Notes: generated by a model from the sequence alone, not told the origin. Shown: positions 29,360 through 38,706, counted from the first letter of the stretch. The stretch: 64,000 bases of DNA from Shewanella sp. MBTL60-007 (GCF_019654915.1 NZ_BPET01000017.1:1-64000), one strand, 5' to 3'. Numbers and translations are program-made.

Positions 29360-30514
29360 ATGTTTACAAAGCGAAGTGTTAGTCATCGCAATATTATATT
29401 GGCGGCAGTTTTTACAACTGCAGTTAGCCTTTCTTCATCCACTTTTGCCTCCGAATTTAGTGAGGCCTATTCAGCCTATAAAGCCGCAGTAACCGCAGAA
29501 AATCAATCAGATGTAGCGCTTTATGCGTTACAAGCTTATGAGCTAGGTAAGGTGAAGTTTGGTGGCGATAATATTAATACCGCGATGCTGGCATTAAATG
29601 CAGGTAACGCATTAATCACTAATATGCCTAAAGAGACGTTTGATACAGAGGTGAAAGCGAAAGCGAAAACGAAAAAGAAAAAGAAAAAGCGACAGCCTCA
29701 GGCATATGATTTGTTTGAAGAGACATTAGCGATCTACAGTAAGCATTATGGTGAAGAAGCTGTCGAGCTTATTGACCCGCTTTTAGGTCTAAGCGATGCC
29801 AGCAGTAAAAAATATGCGCGCGAGTTTTTGGATGATGCCCTAGATATTGCTGAAGACTCTGATAATGCAATGTTAATAGCAGATACCAAAATGGCCTATT
29901 TCGAACGTTTGGTTAATTCCCGTTATTACACCCGTAAAGTGCGTAATTATGCTTTTGATGCACAAGAAGCCTACAGTGAATTGTTGCCAGAAGATGCTAT
30001 GAAGCGAGTGCTAACGAGCTTTAGAGTGGGCAATGTACGCTTTGCAGAAAAAGATTATGATGAGGCAGAAGAGCTGTTTTTAGGTGTCATCACTCAATTT
30101 CAAAAGCTTGATTACAATCATCCCTATGAGCTGGCAGCTCATGCTAAATTAGTGCAGATTTATGAGCTAGAAGGTGAGAGTGAAAAGTCCACCCAGCACT
30201 GTATTGCCATTGGCAATATGAAGCCATGGAAGGAAGATATAGAGCCTACCCCATTGTTTCGTAAGCACCCTGATTACCCGATTTCTTATTTGAAAGCTGG
30301 AAAAAGTGGTAGTACGCATATGAGTTTTACCATAGATAAAATGGGCTTTGTGAAAGATGTTGTGGTGATAGAGTCTAACGGTGGCAGTAAGTTCGAAACA
30401 GAATCACTGATAGCATTAAAGCAATGGCGTTATGCCCCTAAATTTATTGATGGCGAAGCGGTTGAGGCAAAAGGGCTTAAGGTTAATTTAGAATACTATG
30501 TCGAGAAAAGATAA
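29360..30514 (+). CDS. Exported TPR protein with C-terminal TonB domain
   Basis: This is a 384-residue protein with a signal peptide (residues 1-30, ending TFASE) and TPR-like helices in the middle. A TonB C-terminal domain at about residues 295-380 includes AGKSGSTHMSFTIDKMGFVKDV and ALKQWRYAPKFIDGEAVEAKG. Unlike classical TonB it has no proline-rich spacer and no ExbB-ExbD genes nearby, so an energy-transducing role is doubtful. A lysine-rich tract (KAKAKTKKKKKKR, about residues 99-111) interrupts the N-terminal part and is coded by repeated GAAAAA-like hexamers. Such TPR-TonB_C proteins recur in Shewanella; their role is not known to me. Confidence 0.82.
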   Translation: MFTKRSVSHRNIILAAVFTTAVSLSSSTFASEFSEAYSAYKAAVTAENQSDVALYALQAYELGKVKFGGDNINTAMLALNAGNALITNMPKETFDTEVKAKAKTKKKKKKRQPQAYDLFEETLAIYSKHYGEEAVELIDPLLGLSDASSKKYAREFLDDALDIAEDSDNAMLIADTKMAYFERLVNSRYYTRKVRNYAFDAQEAYSELLPEDAMKRVLTSFRVGNVRFAEKDYDEAEELFLGVITQFQKLDYNHPYELAAHAKLVQIYELEGESEKSTQHCIAIGNMKPWKEDIEPTPLFRKHPDYPISYLKAGKSGSTHMSFTIDKMGFVKDVVVIESNGGSKFETESLIALKQWRYAPKFIDGEAVEAKGLKVNLEYYVEKR

Positions 30515-30557
30515 ATCTAATTTTATTCAGTGCGTATATTACGTTCTGAAATAGGTG

Positions 30558-30587
30558 AAAAGCCCTAATATAAATTAGGGCTTTTTT
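30558..30587. terminator. Bidirectional terminator between TPR-TonB gene and lldG
   Basis: AAAAGCCCTAAT (30558-30569) and ATTAGGGCTTTT (30574-30585) form perfect 12-base arms with T runs on both strands. Confidence 0.9.
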
Positions 30588-30613
30588 GATCCTGTATAGC
30601 GGTATTGCTAGGG

Positions 30614-31183
30614 TTAAACCAAATACACGTTTAAGCTACACGCGCCGTGGGCACCAACAACTAATGCTTGCTCGATATCGGCGGTTTTTGATGGCCCTGC
30701 GATAAAGGTGCCGAACTCACCGGAGTCTAAGGTTAGCTTACCTGCGGCTTGATGCATGTTAGCCACTATCGTGCTCGAATCTAATACTAAGAATAGGTTT
30801 TCGCAGATAAACGGCGTCACGCGGTGACCAAGGTTTTTGTTGTTGACCCAGATAGCGCCATTTTCGGCGACACCTAAGTCTCCAGGGATCACAGCGTAAT
30901 CGATATCTCTTAGCTGGTGGGCGGTGTCGGTCACCTCGCGGTTGCCTTTAATTCCTTCAACCATAGAGATTATCTGCATGCCCTGAGCGATATGCTCATC
31001 AACTTGTGCTTGTAATTTGGCTAAGCCACCTTCACGGTGCAAGGTGCCAGCAACGGTATTTAGGCTGGTTTCAAACTGACCAACTAAGTCATCAATGCGC
31101 GGTTCAACCTTGATAACAGGCATGGCTTGAGGCGCAATTGCGGCGCTCTTTAGCGCGTTAAGAATGTCGTGTTTACTAGACAT
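30614..31183 (-). CDS. lldG: L-lactate dehydrogenase complex subunit LldG (LutC, LUD domain)
   Basis: This is the third subunit of the non-flavin L-lactate dehydrogenase LldEFG, the Shewanella form of LutABC, which oxidises L-lactate to pyruvate and feeds electrons to the quinone pool. The 189-residue protein is a LUD domain, with GVAENGAIWV at about residue 104 and GEFGTFIAGPSKTADIEQALVVGAHG near the end. It follows lldF after four bases. It is the last gene of the lactate cluster and is closed by a strong bidirectional terminator. Confidence 0.92.
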   Translation of the reverse strand: MSSKHDILNALKSAAIAPQAMPVIKVEPRIDDLVGQFETSLNTVAGTLHREGGLAKLQAQVDEHIAQGMQIISMVEGIKGNREVTDTAHQLRDIDYAVIPGDLGVAENGAIWVNNKNLGHRVTPFICENLFLVLDSSTIVANMHQAAGKLTLDSGEFGTFIAGPSKTADIEQALVVGAHGACSLNVYLV

Positions 31184-31187
31184 GTTT

Positions 31188-32561
31188 CTACCCTCTATTT
31201 TTCTTAAACCAAGCTTCGAAGCTTGAATTTGGTGCCACAGGTAACTCGCGATATTTACCCCAAGCGCCTGAGAATGGTTTCAATAGGCTGCCTGGTAGGA
31301 TCTTCAGTGCCGTACGGGCAATACTCATCGAGCAATTTAGCGCCGTTTCACTGGCCATTAACTTGCCGACTAGCGGCATATAGCCTGACTTGCCGTAAGG
31401 CAGTTTCCCGGCTTCGGCTTTTAGGCGACGATGGTGATGGATGATCTTATCCAGTGGTACTTTCGTTGGACATACATAAGAGCAGCTGCCACATAAGGTA
31501 CAGGCCCAAGGAATAGAGTTAGTGTCATCGGTTTTAGCCCCAACAGCGATGCCGATTGGACCAGGAATGGTGTAGTTATAGCTGTAGCCACCACTGCGGC
31601 GATAAACAGGGCAGGTATTGAGACAGCCACCACAGCGAATACACTTCAGTGATTCGGCTAAGATCTTGTCTTTTAGCATATCGGTACGGCCGTTATCGAC
31701 AATAATGACATGCATCTCGCCACCCTCTTGTGGGCCACGATAGAAAGAGCTGTATGTGGTGATCGGCTGGCCAGTCGCATTTCTGGCGAGTGTACGTAGC
31801 AGTACGGCTGCACTGTCTATGTTAGGCACGACTTTGTCGATACCCATTGAGTGCAGTTGCAACTTAGGTAAGTTGGCACCCATATCGGCGTTGCCTTCGT
31901 TGGTACACACCACCACCGCGCCTGTGTCAGCAACCGCCATGTTAACCCCTGTCATAGCTGCATCGGCAGACAGGAACTGTTCACGCAGGTGTGCACGGGC
32001 GGCGCGGGTTAAGTAAAGTGGATCTGAGGCACCGGCATCTGTGCCGAGTTTGTCATGGAACAGATCGCCCACTTCCTCTTTTTTTAGATGAATCGCTGGC
32101 ACTACAATGTGTGATGGTGGCTGCCCTGCAAGCTGGATAATACGCTCACCTAAGTCGGTATCTATCACTTCGATGCCACGCTGCTCCAAAAATGGATTCA
32201 TATGACACTCTTCTGTGAGCATAGATTTAGACTTAACCAGCTTTTTGACCTGATGTTTGGCTAAGATTTCATGCACGATACGGTTATGCTCTGCACCATC
32301 TTTAGCCCAGTGCACCTTAATATTGTTTTTGAGGCAGTTTTGCTCAAACTCTTCGAGATACTGCGCTAAATGGGTTAGCGTGTGTAGCTTCATCTCAGAG
32401 CCGATTTGGCGTAGCTGTTCCCATTCTGGCAAGCTTCCTGCCGCGCGGTCACGCTTTTCGCGAAGTACCCAAAGGGCTTTAGAGTGCCAATCGACACGAG
32501 ACTCATCTTTACAGAAGATCTCCGCTTTATGGGCATGTACCGCTGATTTAGAGCTAGACAT
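31188..32561 (-). CDS. lldF: L-lactate dehydrogenase complex Fe-S subunit LldF (LutB)
   Basis: This is a 457-residue subunit of the LldEFG complex. An N-terminal LUD domain (about 60-290) is followed by two [4Fe-4S] motifs, CIRCGGCLNTCPVY and CTLCGSCSYVCPTKVP, and a LutB C-terminal segment. It transfers electrons within the complex toward the respiratory chain. It lies 8 bases after lldE and 4 bases before lldG, so the three are co-translated. Confidence 0.95.
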   Translation of the reverse strand: MSSSKSAVHAHKAEIFCKDESRVDWHSKALWVLREKRDRAAGSLPEWEQLRQIGSEMKLHTLTHLAQYLEEFEQNCLKNNIKVHWAKDGAEHNRIVHEILAKHQVKKLVKSKSMLTEECHMNPFLEQRGIEVIDTDLGERIIQLAGQPPSHIVVPAIHLKKEEVGDLFHDKLGTDAGASDPLYLTRAARAHLREQFLSADAAMTGVNMAVADTGAVVVCTNEGNADMGANLPKLQLHSMGIDKVVPNIDSAAVLLRTLARNATGQPITTYSSFYRGPQEGGEMHVIIVDNGRTDMLKDKILAESLKCIRCGGCLNTCPVYRRSGGYSYNYTIPGPIGIAVGAKTDDTNSIPWACTLCGSCSYVCPTKVPLDKIIHHHRRLKAEAGKLPYGKSGYMPLVGKLMASETALNCSMSIARTALKILPGSLLKPFSGAWGKYRELPVAPNSSFEAWFKKNRG

Positions 32562-32569
32562 ATCTTCTC

Positions 32570-33313
32570 CTAAAGCGCTGCGTTGATGATTTGAGCGATA
32601 TGGCGAGTCTCAATTGGCAGTTTCTGCCGTCTGACCATACCATCGATATGCAGTAAGCAAGAGGGATCGAAGCCAACGGCATAGGCTGCGCCAGTTTCGG
32701 CGTGAGCCTGGGCTTTATCTTTGCCCATCTTGGCTGATACCGCGCCTTCATCAAGGGCGAAGGTGCCACCGAAGCCGCAGCACTCATCGCGGCGATCTGG
32801 ATAGACAATTTCAATCTCAGGGATCGCAGCAAGTACAGCTTCGAACTTGTTCATTCTTGGCCCCATTTGCTCACTTGGGGTGGCTAAGTCGAGCATGCGA
32901 ATGCCATGGCAGCTCATCTGTAGGCTGATCTTGTGTGGGAAAGGCTTACTAAAGGCTGGAATAGGAGAGATGTCGTGAAGAAACTCGGTTAACTCATACA
33001 GTTTATTAATGACAGCCTGAGCTTCAGGGCTGCTATCGAACTCATGAAAGTTCTCTTTAGCGGCAACGAGGCAGGAAGCGGCAGGGCAGACGATAGCATC
33101 ACATTCAACGCCCTTGAAAGCATTGAGTAGTTTCATGGTGGTCTTCTTGGCTTCGTTATAACAACCTGAGTTTGTCATGGGCTGGCCGCAGCATGTTTGG
33201 CCTTTTGGCAGTATGACTTGGTGTCCGAGTTTTTCTAATAATTCTAAGGTGGCTATTCCCACTTCAGGGACCATCTGATTCACTAGACACGGAATGAAAA
33301 GTGCGATCTTCAT
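32570..33313 (-). CDS. lldE: L-lactate dehydrogenase complex subunit LldE (LutA, CCG domains)
   Basis: This is a 247-residue subunit with two cysteine-rich CCG domains. The motifs are TCCGQPMTNSG near residue 42 and DECCGFGGTFALDEG near 180, with VCPAASC and SCHGIRML between; such domains bind unusual Fe-S clusters in LutA and heterodisulfide reductases. It is the first gene of lldE-lldF-lldG. The gap of 389 bases to dld-II, containing a terminator, suggests that this trio has its own promoter. Confidence 0.94.
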   Translation of the reverse strand: MKIALFIPCLVNQMVPEVGIATLELLEKLGHQVILPKGQTCCGQPMTNSGCYNEAKKTTMKLLNAFKGVECDAIVCPAASCLVAAKENFHEFDSSPEAQAVINKLYELTEFLHDISPIPAFSKPFPHKISLQMSCHGIRMLDLATPSEQMGPRMNKFEAVLAAIPEIEIVYPDRRDECCGFGGTFALDEGAVSAKMGKDKAQAHAETGAAYAVGFDPSCLLHIDGMVRRQKLPIETRHIAQIINAAL

Positions 33314-33702
33314 TATGTTTTCTCTTCTATTTTGCAGACATTGTTAGCGACTTTCTAACTGTAAAAGTAGCCGCAAAAAGCCTGCTCAAAAAGCCGACTT
33401 TTTAGTAAGCGGACATTCACGTATATTTATTCAGACTATAAATATAGGCCGATAACCTTGTAAAAAGTAGTGCTAATTTAGCAAATAAAAAGAGGCATTT
33501 TTGCAAAAATGAAAATAAGCTATATGCTTGTTTAATATATTAATTGTTGAGTTTATACTCTAGGTTGATAATCTGAATGACTAAAAATGGTTTGTTTGGT
33601 TGAGGCTGGAGTTATCTTGATGATAAATGAAAAGAATTAGGGGCAGTCGCTGCCCCTAAAGAGAAGGTTATTGCTGAAATTTAGGCTTAACTTTAAAAGG
33701 CT
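33314..33702 (-). other. Intergenic region between dld-II and lldE
   Basis: The part nearest dld-II holds a strong hairpin, described separately. The rest is AT-rich and probably contains a promoter for lldEFG, but I cannot place a -35/-10 pair with confidence. No coding frame with a plausible start is present. Confidence 0.5.
33637..33659 (-). terminator. Terminator or attenuator after dld-II
   Basis: TTAGGGGCAG (33637-33646) and CTGCCCCTAA (33650-33659) form perfect arms around a three-base loop. On the minus strand TTCTTTTC follows. It should stop or reduce read-through from dld-II into lldE. Confidence 0.8.
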
Positions 33703-36522
33703 TTAGCGAGTGCACTCCTCTAGTAGATAAGCCAAATGACGATAAGATATGCCGCTATGCTGAGTTAAACCCACTTCACACATGCGGTTAGCGTAGTAGC
33801 CTTCACTCACATCGACGGGAATGAGCTTTTTAATATTACGCAGTGCACTGGCGTTGATTTCTGGTTTATACAAGCCTTTTTCACCGGCATAACCACAGCA
33901 GTCGATTCCAGCTGGGCGAACAACCTGTTTGCTGCAGGCTTCGACAATCGCTTCCATCTTTGGCTCAACTTTCATCTTGCGCGCGCTACAACCCAAGTGT
34001 AGTGCTACTGCGGGTTTCTGACGCGTAATAGTAAGTTTGTCGAGCAGTTTGTCATGGATGAAGTCAACCATGTCGACAATCTCGACTTTGTCGGTCAGTG
34101 ACTTATCATCTGCAAGAGTACGGTAAGTACATGAGAGTGCATCGATGATAACCGGTAGTTTGCCGCCTTGGGTCATGGCCGCAACAGCCTCAATTAGCTC
34201 CTTGCGTTTAGCATCGGCGTTTTTAAAATCTCCCTTAGACTCCCACATCTGACCGCAACACAGTTCACGGGTCTTCTCCGGTGTGATGACGTTATAACCA
34301 GAACGCTCAAGCAAAGTCACGATGACCTCAGGCAAGGTTCGGTTATCGGGATCTTTTGGTGTAGGGCCAAAGGTACGGCCGCCACAAGCAGGGAAGTAAA
34401 CCACGGTTTCCTGACCCGGAATAGGGGCGGTCAGTTTTGGTAACTTGCCCCCTTTTGGAAAATCAGGGTTCCAATAGGGCACTTCTTTGCTGACTACGCG
34501 TCCGGCTTTCATTATTGCGCCAGTTATCGCGCTCCCGGTTATCTTGTGGATAGTACCGAGCACATCGAAACCTGTGCTGATCACCTGATTTACCGCGCCA
34601 AAGTGCTTAGCTTGGAAGTCGAGCACTTTCTGCTCAGTGCTAGTGATATAAGGGGTTCTGAGTTTACGTACTAGCTGGCCCATGCTGTTATCTACCGGAC
34701 AGGCAATAGTACAAAGCTGACAGGCGGCGCAGGTATCGACCACATCATACTTGGCGGCGGCGCGCATCTCTTCTGCGGCTTGCTTGTCACCAGATTGCTC
34801 TAGACGCTCGATCTCTCTTAAGGTCGCAATGCGTTGACGTGGCGACATATTTAGCGCTGACGTTGGGCAGGTTTTCTCGCAGAAGCCGCATTCGATACAC
34901 TTATCGACTAAGTCATCAACTACAGGACATGGCTTGATATTTTTAACGTGAATTTGGTTATCATCGTTAAGAATAACCCCTGGGTTTAATAGGCCTTCAG
35001 GATCAAAAATTTGCTTAATGCGTTTCATCAAGGTGTAAGCGTCACTACCCCATTCCATTTCAACGAAAGGGGCAACCGCACGACCTGTGCCGTGTTCGGC
35101 CTTCATCGAACCATCGTATTTATTGATCACCATCTCGGCGACATCTTGCATAAAGGCGTGGAAGCGTTCGATATCGGCTTGAGAGTTAAAGGTTGGTGTT
35201 ATGATGAAGTGGAAGTTACCCGCAAGCGCATGTCCATAGATAACACCTTCAGGGTAGTTATGCTTATGGAATAGCTCGGTCAAATCATTTGCCGCTGCGG
35301 CTAAATGTTCAAGTTCAAAGGCAACATCTTCGATGATTACAGAGGTGCCTTTAGGGCGCTCGCCACCAATAATGGGGAACAGACCCGAACGCATTGCCCA
35401 ATATTGACCAAATACCGCTGGGTCATCACTGAATGTGATCGGACGCTCTGTCTCGATATGGGAAAGCTTGGCGATGACATCTTGGGTATAGCGATCTAAG
35501 GTTTGCTTATCATTCGCGCGTGATTCAATCAATAGAATCGAGGCACCCTCAGGCAGTTCTGATAGCCATAGTGGCATACCTTCTTTGCCTGTTACAGCTT
35601 TGATAGAGGCCCAGTCCAATAGTTCTGCAGCAGCTACACTGTCGCCAACCAGTGGCGGAATCGCGCGAGCAGCATCTTCCATGTTGAAAAATACCGCCAT
35701 GGCAGAGGCTTTAAAGCGTGCTTCATCGACCGTGTGATAGGTGACCTCTTCAACGAACGCCAGTGTACCTTCGGCACCCACAATCAGGTGATTAATGAGC
35801 TCAAATGGATCGGCAAAGTCTACCAGTGCATTTAGGCTATAGCCCGTGGTGTTTTTAATAGAGAACTTCTTGCGAATGCGATCGGCAAGTGTGGTGTTGT
35901 TAATGGTTAACTCAGCGAGTTCGGTAAGCTCTTTGAGTAACTGTGGATGAGACTGAGTGAAGGCATCTTTTGACGCTTGACAACCTGTGTCGAGCTCAGC
36001 GCCATCGGCAAATAGTAACTTGGCCGAAGCTATCGTTTGGTAGCTATTTTGCGCTGTACCACAGCACATACCCGAGGCGTTGTTGGAGACGATGCCACCA
36101 ATCTTAGCTGAAGCAAGGGTGGCGGGATCGGGGCCAATTTTCTTATTTAGAGGCTTGAGTACTGCGTTCGCATCGCCACCGATAACAGCTGTGCCTAAGG
36201 TGATCTTCGACGCATCTTCACTTACGGTGAGGGTTCTAAAGCCGTCATGACCGAGGATAAGCAAAATGCCTTCGCCAATGGCTTGGCCTGAAAGGCTTGT
36301 ACCCGCTGCTCTAAAAGTGACTGGCGCGCCATAAGTGCGAGCAATTGCGAGTGTGCGTTTGGCTTGCTCTAAGGTATCGGCGTGAACTACGATCTCAGGT
36401 ACGATGCGGAAATAACTAGCATCGGTAGACCAAGCAAAACGGCGGACCGGATCGTTGGTGGCGGCGTGCTCACCCACTTGTCTACGTAAATCTCTTAATA
36501 CTGCTTCATAATTAATCGACAT
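33703..36522 (-). CDS. dld-II: Fe-S D-lactate dehydrogenase Dld-II (FAD/FeS/CCG fusion)
   Basis: The enzyme oxidises D-lactate to pyruvate at the membrane; it is the Shewanella Dld-II type that replaces classical Dld. The 939-residue protein joins an FAD-binding region (FRAAGTSLSGQAIGEGILL, near residue 75), an FAD-linked oxidase C-terminal domain (GHALAGNFHFIITP near 430), two [4Fe-4S] motifs (CIECGFCEKTCP and CAACQLCTIACP, about 535-620) and CCG motifs (LCCGQMWESKG, DCCGYAGEKG). ATG 36522 is preferred to an in-frame codon at 36540. It is preceded by lldP and an intercistronic hairpin, with which it probably forms a transcription unit. Confidence 0.93.
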   Translation of the reverse strand: MSINYEAVLRDLRRQVGEHAATNDPVRRFAWSTDASYFRIVPEIVVHADTLEQAKRTLAIARTYGAPVTFRAAGTSLSGQAIGEGILLILGHDGFRTLTVSEDASKITLGTAVIGGDANAVLKPLNKKIGPDPATLASAKIGGIVSNNASGMCCGTAQNSYQTIASAKLLFADGAELDTGCQASKDAFTQSHPQLLKELTELAELTINNTTLADRIRKKFSIKNTTGYSLNALVDFADPFELINHLIVGAEGTLAFVEEVTYHTVDEARFKASAMAVFFNMEDAARAIPPLVGDSVAAAELLDWASIKAVTGKEGMPLWLSELPEGASILLIESRANDKQTLDRYTQDVIAKLSHIETERPITFSDDPAVFGQYWAMRSGLFPIIGGERPKGTSVIIEDVAFELEHLAAAANDLTELFHKHNYPEGVIYGHALAGNFHFIITPTFNSQADIERFHAFMQDVAEMVINKYDGSMKAEHGTGRAVAPFVEMEWGSDAYTLMKRIKQIFDPEGLLNPGVILNDDNQIHVKNIKPCPVVDDLVDKCIECGFCEKTCPTSALNMSPRQRIATLREIERLEQSGDKQAAEEMRAAAKYDVVDTCAACQLCTIACPVDNSMGQLVRKLRTPYITSTEQKVLDFQAKHFGAVNQVISTGFDVLGTIHKITGSAITGAIMKAGRVVSKEVPYWNPDFPKGGKLPKLTAPIPGQETVVYFPACGGRTFGPTPKDPDNRTLPEVIVTLLERSGYNVITPEKTRELCCGQMWESKGDFKNADAKRKELIEAVAAMTQGGKLPVIIDALSCTYRTLADDKSLTDKVEIVDMVDFIHDKLLDKLTITRQKPAVALHLGCSARKMKVEPKMEAIVEACSKQVVRPAGIDCCGYAGEKGLYKPEINASALRNIKKLIPVDVSEGYYANRMCEVGLTQHSGISYRHLAYLLEECTR

Positions 36523-36555
36523 GAACTTTATCTCACACACATATTTTGAGTGAAT

Positions 36556-36578
36556 AAAGCCGCAGTTAGTGCGGCTTT
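36556..36578 (-). terminator. Intercistronic hairpin between lldP and dld-II
   Basis: AAAGCCGCA (36556-36564) and TGCGGCTTT (36570-36578) form a short stable hairpin. The T run after it on the minus strand is weak (TTTATT), so partial termination or mRNA processing, allowing differential expression, is more likely than full stop. Confidence 0.6.
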
Positions 36579-36625
36579 CTCGATATTATTATTTCTGTTT
36601 ATCGTCTTGCCAGAGATAAGAAGGG

Positions 36626-38269
36626 CTAGAAGCCACCCCAAACCGCTGCGATAGTACCTGCGACTAAAGCATAGCCTAGTGCTACAGGCATTGTTTTACG
36701 AATGATCTCGGACTCGCGTCCTGCCATGCCAACAACCGTTGCCGCTGCAACCACATTCATCACACACATCATGTTACCGGCATTAGCACCAATGCCTTGC
36801 ATCGCCAAAATCAGTGCGTGGTTAGCGCCAATATTATCGGCAACACTGTATTGCAGGCCGGAGAACATCATGTTTGAGAAGGTGGCTGAGCCTGATAGGA
36901 AGGCACCGAAAATACCAACAATGGGTGACACCCAAGCCCAAACTGCGCCCATGGTGTTAGCTAAGGTATCGGCTAGCGCAACAGGCATAGAGGCAAGGCC
37001 CGATGCATTCTCACCGGAGTTAAGGAAGATCTTCACCATAGGTACAGATGCACCAAGGGAGATAATGGTGGGTACCATAGACTTACAAGAGACTGAGATA
37101 GACTCTTTAATGGCTGGCGACTTCATTTTAAAAAGGAAGAAACCAAGGATACAGACTAAGACAAAGAAGGCACCAGGGGCATACAGTGTTGCAAAGCCAG
37201 CTTTTAATTCAGTACCTAATAATCCAGTCCAGCTGATGTTAAAGCTAGATAACCAAGCTTTTAGTGGGGCTACAGTACGTGATAGTACTAGCAACGCAGC
37301 CATAATAAGATAAGGGGACCAAGCCGCAATTTGCGAGAATTTAACCTCAGTGTCTAACTCTTTGCGCTCTTGGCCGTCATTTTCAGCAAAGTCGTTCCAT
37401 TGCTCTTTTGGCAGTAGATAGCCTTTCTTAGCGACAGGAATGACAAGCGCCATACCGACAAGTGCACCGATAACCGATGGGAACTCTGGGCCTGCAAAAT
37501 AGTTGATTAACCATGCTGGAACTGTGAAGGCAAGGCCTGCAAACAGGGCAAACTTCCAAATGGCTAAGCCTTCTTTGAACGACTTATTACGGCCAAAGAA
37601 TCCAGTCAGAATCGCAACCATAGTTAATGGGATCAGAGTGCCCGTCACTAGGTCGATAGTGATCATGTGCATCGCAATAAACTGTGCGTAATCGGCGAAG
37701 CTGCCCCCATGCTGTGCAATTTGCTGTGCAGCCATATTGCTACCGCCCTGAGTCAGTCCTTGCTCCATACCAAACAGAACGGGAAGACCGATAGCACCGA
37801 ACGAAACTGAAGTTGAGTCGGCAATCAGCGCTACTACCGCAGCGGCGATAGGGGGAATACCAAGTAACACCAGCAGTGGCGCACCAATTGCGGCAGGGGT
37901 ACCGAATCCTGCAGAGCCTTCAATAAACGAGCCAAACAGCCAACAGATGATAATCACCTGTACGCGTGCATCACCACTAATATTGGTGAAACCCGCGCGA
38001 ATGGTATCCATAGCACCGGAATACTTAAGCGTATTAAGCAGAAACACAGCGCCAAAAATAATGGTCAATGGCGTTAATGCTGAAAGTAAGCCCTCAACCA
38101 CTGAAGCGGCAAGGAAGGTGGTGTCCATTTGCCAGATAAATACGGCTGCAAGCCCCGTAAATACCATCGAAATCGGCATGGCTCTCGATGCTGGCATCCG
38201 GAGTAGGACTAAGAACAGCATTACGCTGATAATCGGCGTTAAGCTTGCGAGTAGTTGAATAAAGGTCAT
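36626..38269 (-). CDS. lldP: Lactate permease LldP
   Basis: LldP imports lactate (both enantiomers in the known family) with protons across the inner membrane. The 547-residue protein has about 13-14 hydrophobic helices and the family blocks IICWLFGSFIEGSAGFGTPAAI at about residues 107-128 and GIFGAFLSGSATFSNMMF near 465. It is the first gene of the lactate cluster. The long upstream region carries several CRP/FNR-like palindromes, which suggests carbon or redox control. Confidence 0.95.
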   Translation of the reverse strand: MTFIQLLASLTPIISVMLFLVLLRMPASRAMPISMVFTGLAAVFIWQMDTTFLAASVVEGLLSALTPLTIIFGAVFLLNTLKYSGAMDTIRAGFTNISGDARVQVIIICWLFGSFIEGSAGFGTPAAIGAPLLVLLGIPPIAAAVVALIADSTSVSFGAIGLPVLFGMEQGLTQGGSNMAAQQIAQHGGSFADYAQFIAMHMITIDLVTGTLIPLTMVAILTGFFGRNKSFKEGLAIWKFALFAGLAFTVPAWLINYFAGPEFPSVIGALVGMALVIPVAKKGYLLPKEQWNDFAENDGQERKELDTEVKFSQIAAWSPYLIMAALLVLSRTVAPLKAWLSSFNISWTGLLGTELKAGFATLYAPGAFFVLVCILGFFLFKMKSPAIKESISVSCKSMVPTIISLGASVPMVKIFLNSGENASGLASMPVALADTLANTMGAVWAWVSPIVGIFGAFLSGSATFSNMMFSGLQYSVADNIGANHALILAMQGIGANAGNMMCVMNVVAAATVVGMAGRESEIIRKTMPVALGYALVAGTIAAVWGGF

Positions 38270-38428
38270 GCTTGCCTCGTTTGATTTATATTGCTGTAAC
38301 TAGCTTCAATTTCTAATTCAAATGACTAAATTTGAGCGACTCACTTCAATTGTTGCTACCCGAGCCTCTGTTTATCTTTAGTTGTGACGGGTAGGGTGTG
38401 TACTAAACGTGAATTAGTAATTAACAAA

Positions 38429-38444
38429 GATGATCTAGATCATG
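38429..38444. promoter_or_regulatory. FNR/CRP-like palindrome 1 upstream of lldP
   Basis: GATGATCTAGATCATG contains the perfect palindrome ATGATCTAGATCAT. It matches 8 of 10 defined FNR positions (TTGAT-N4-ATCAA) and fits CRP less well. Its centre is about 167 bases from the lldP start codon. Confidence 0.5.
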
Positions 38445-38475
38445 CTCTGCCCTAATTGTGGTTGATTATACTGTT

Positions 38476-38491
38476 AGTGAGATCGCTCACA
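38476..38491. promoter_or_regulatory. CRP-like site 2 upstream of lldP
   Basis: AGTGAGATCGCTCACA matches the CRP consensus TGTGA-N6-TCACA at 9 of 10 positions. Confidence 0.6.
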
Positions 38492-38510
38492 GTTTTCGAG
38501 TTTGATGTAA

Positions 38511-38526
38511 GGTGATCTTGATCACA
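38511..38526. promoter_or_regulatory. CRP-like site 3 upstream of lldP
   Basis: GGTGATCTTGATCACA matches TGTGA-N6-TCACA at 9 of 10 positions, with the near-ideal spacer TCTTGA. It lies 35 bases from site 2 between centres. Confidence 0.65.
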
Positions 38527-38690
38527 TCAAAAGTGGTTGTCGATGATAGATTGTCATGCGAAGTGTAATTTTTGCAACATTTTTAGCGGCAAAGGTATCG
38601 ATATGTAACCTATAGCGATGAATTTATGCTGAATTTGATCGTTAAATTTCTTATTTGGTGTTTATTAATAGCTTTGATTTTCATCGTGCT

Positions 38691-38706
38691 TGTGATCTGC
38701 ATCATG
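38691..38706. promoter_or_regulatory. CRP-like site 4 upstream of lldP
   Basis: TGTGATCTGCATCATG has a perfect left half TGTGA and a weaker right half TCATG, 8 of 10 positions overall. It is about 180 bases from site 3, which is far for direct action. Confidence 0.4.
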
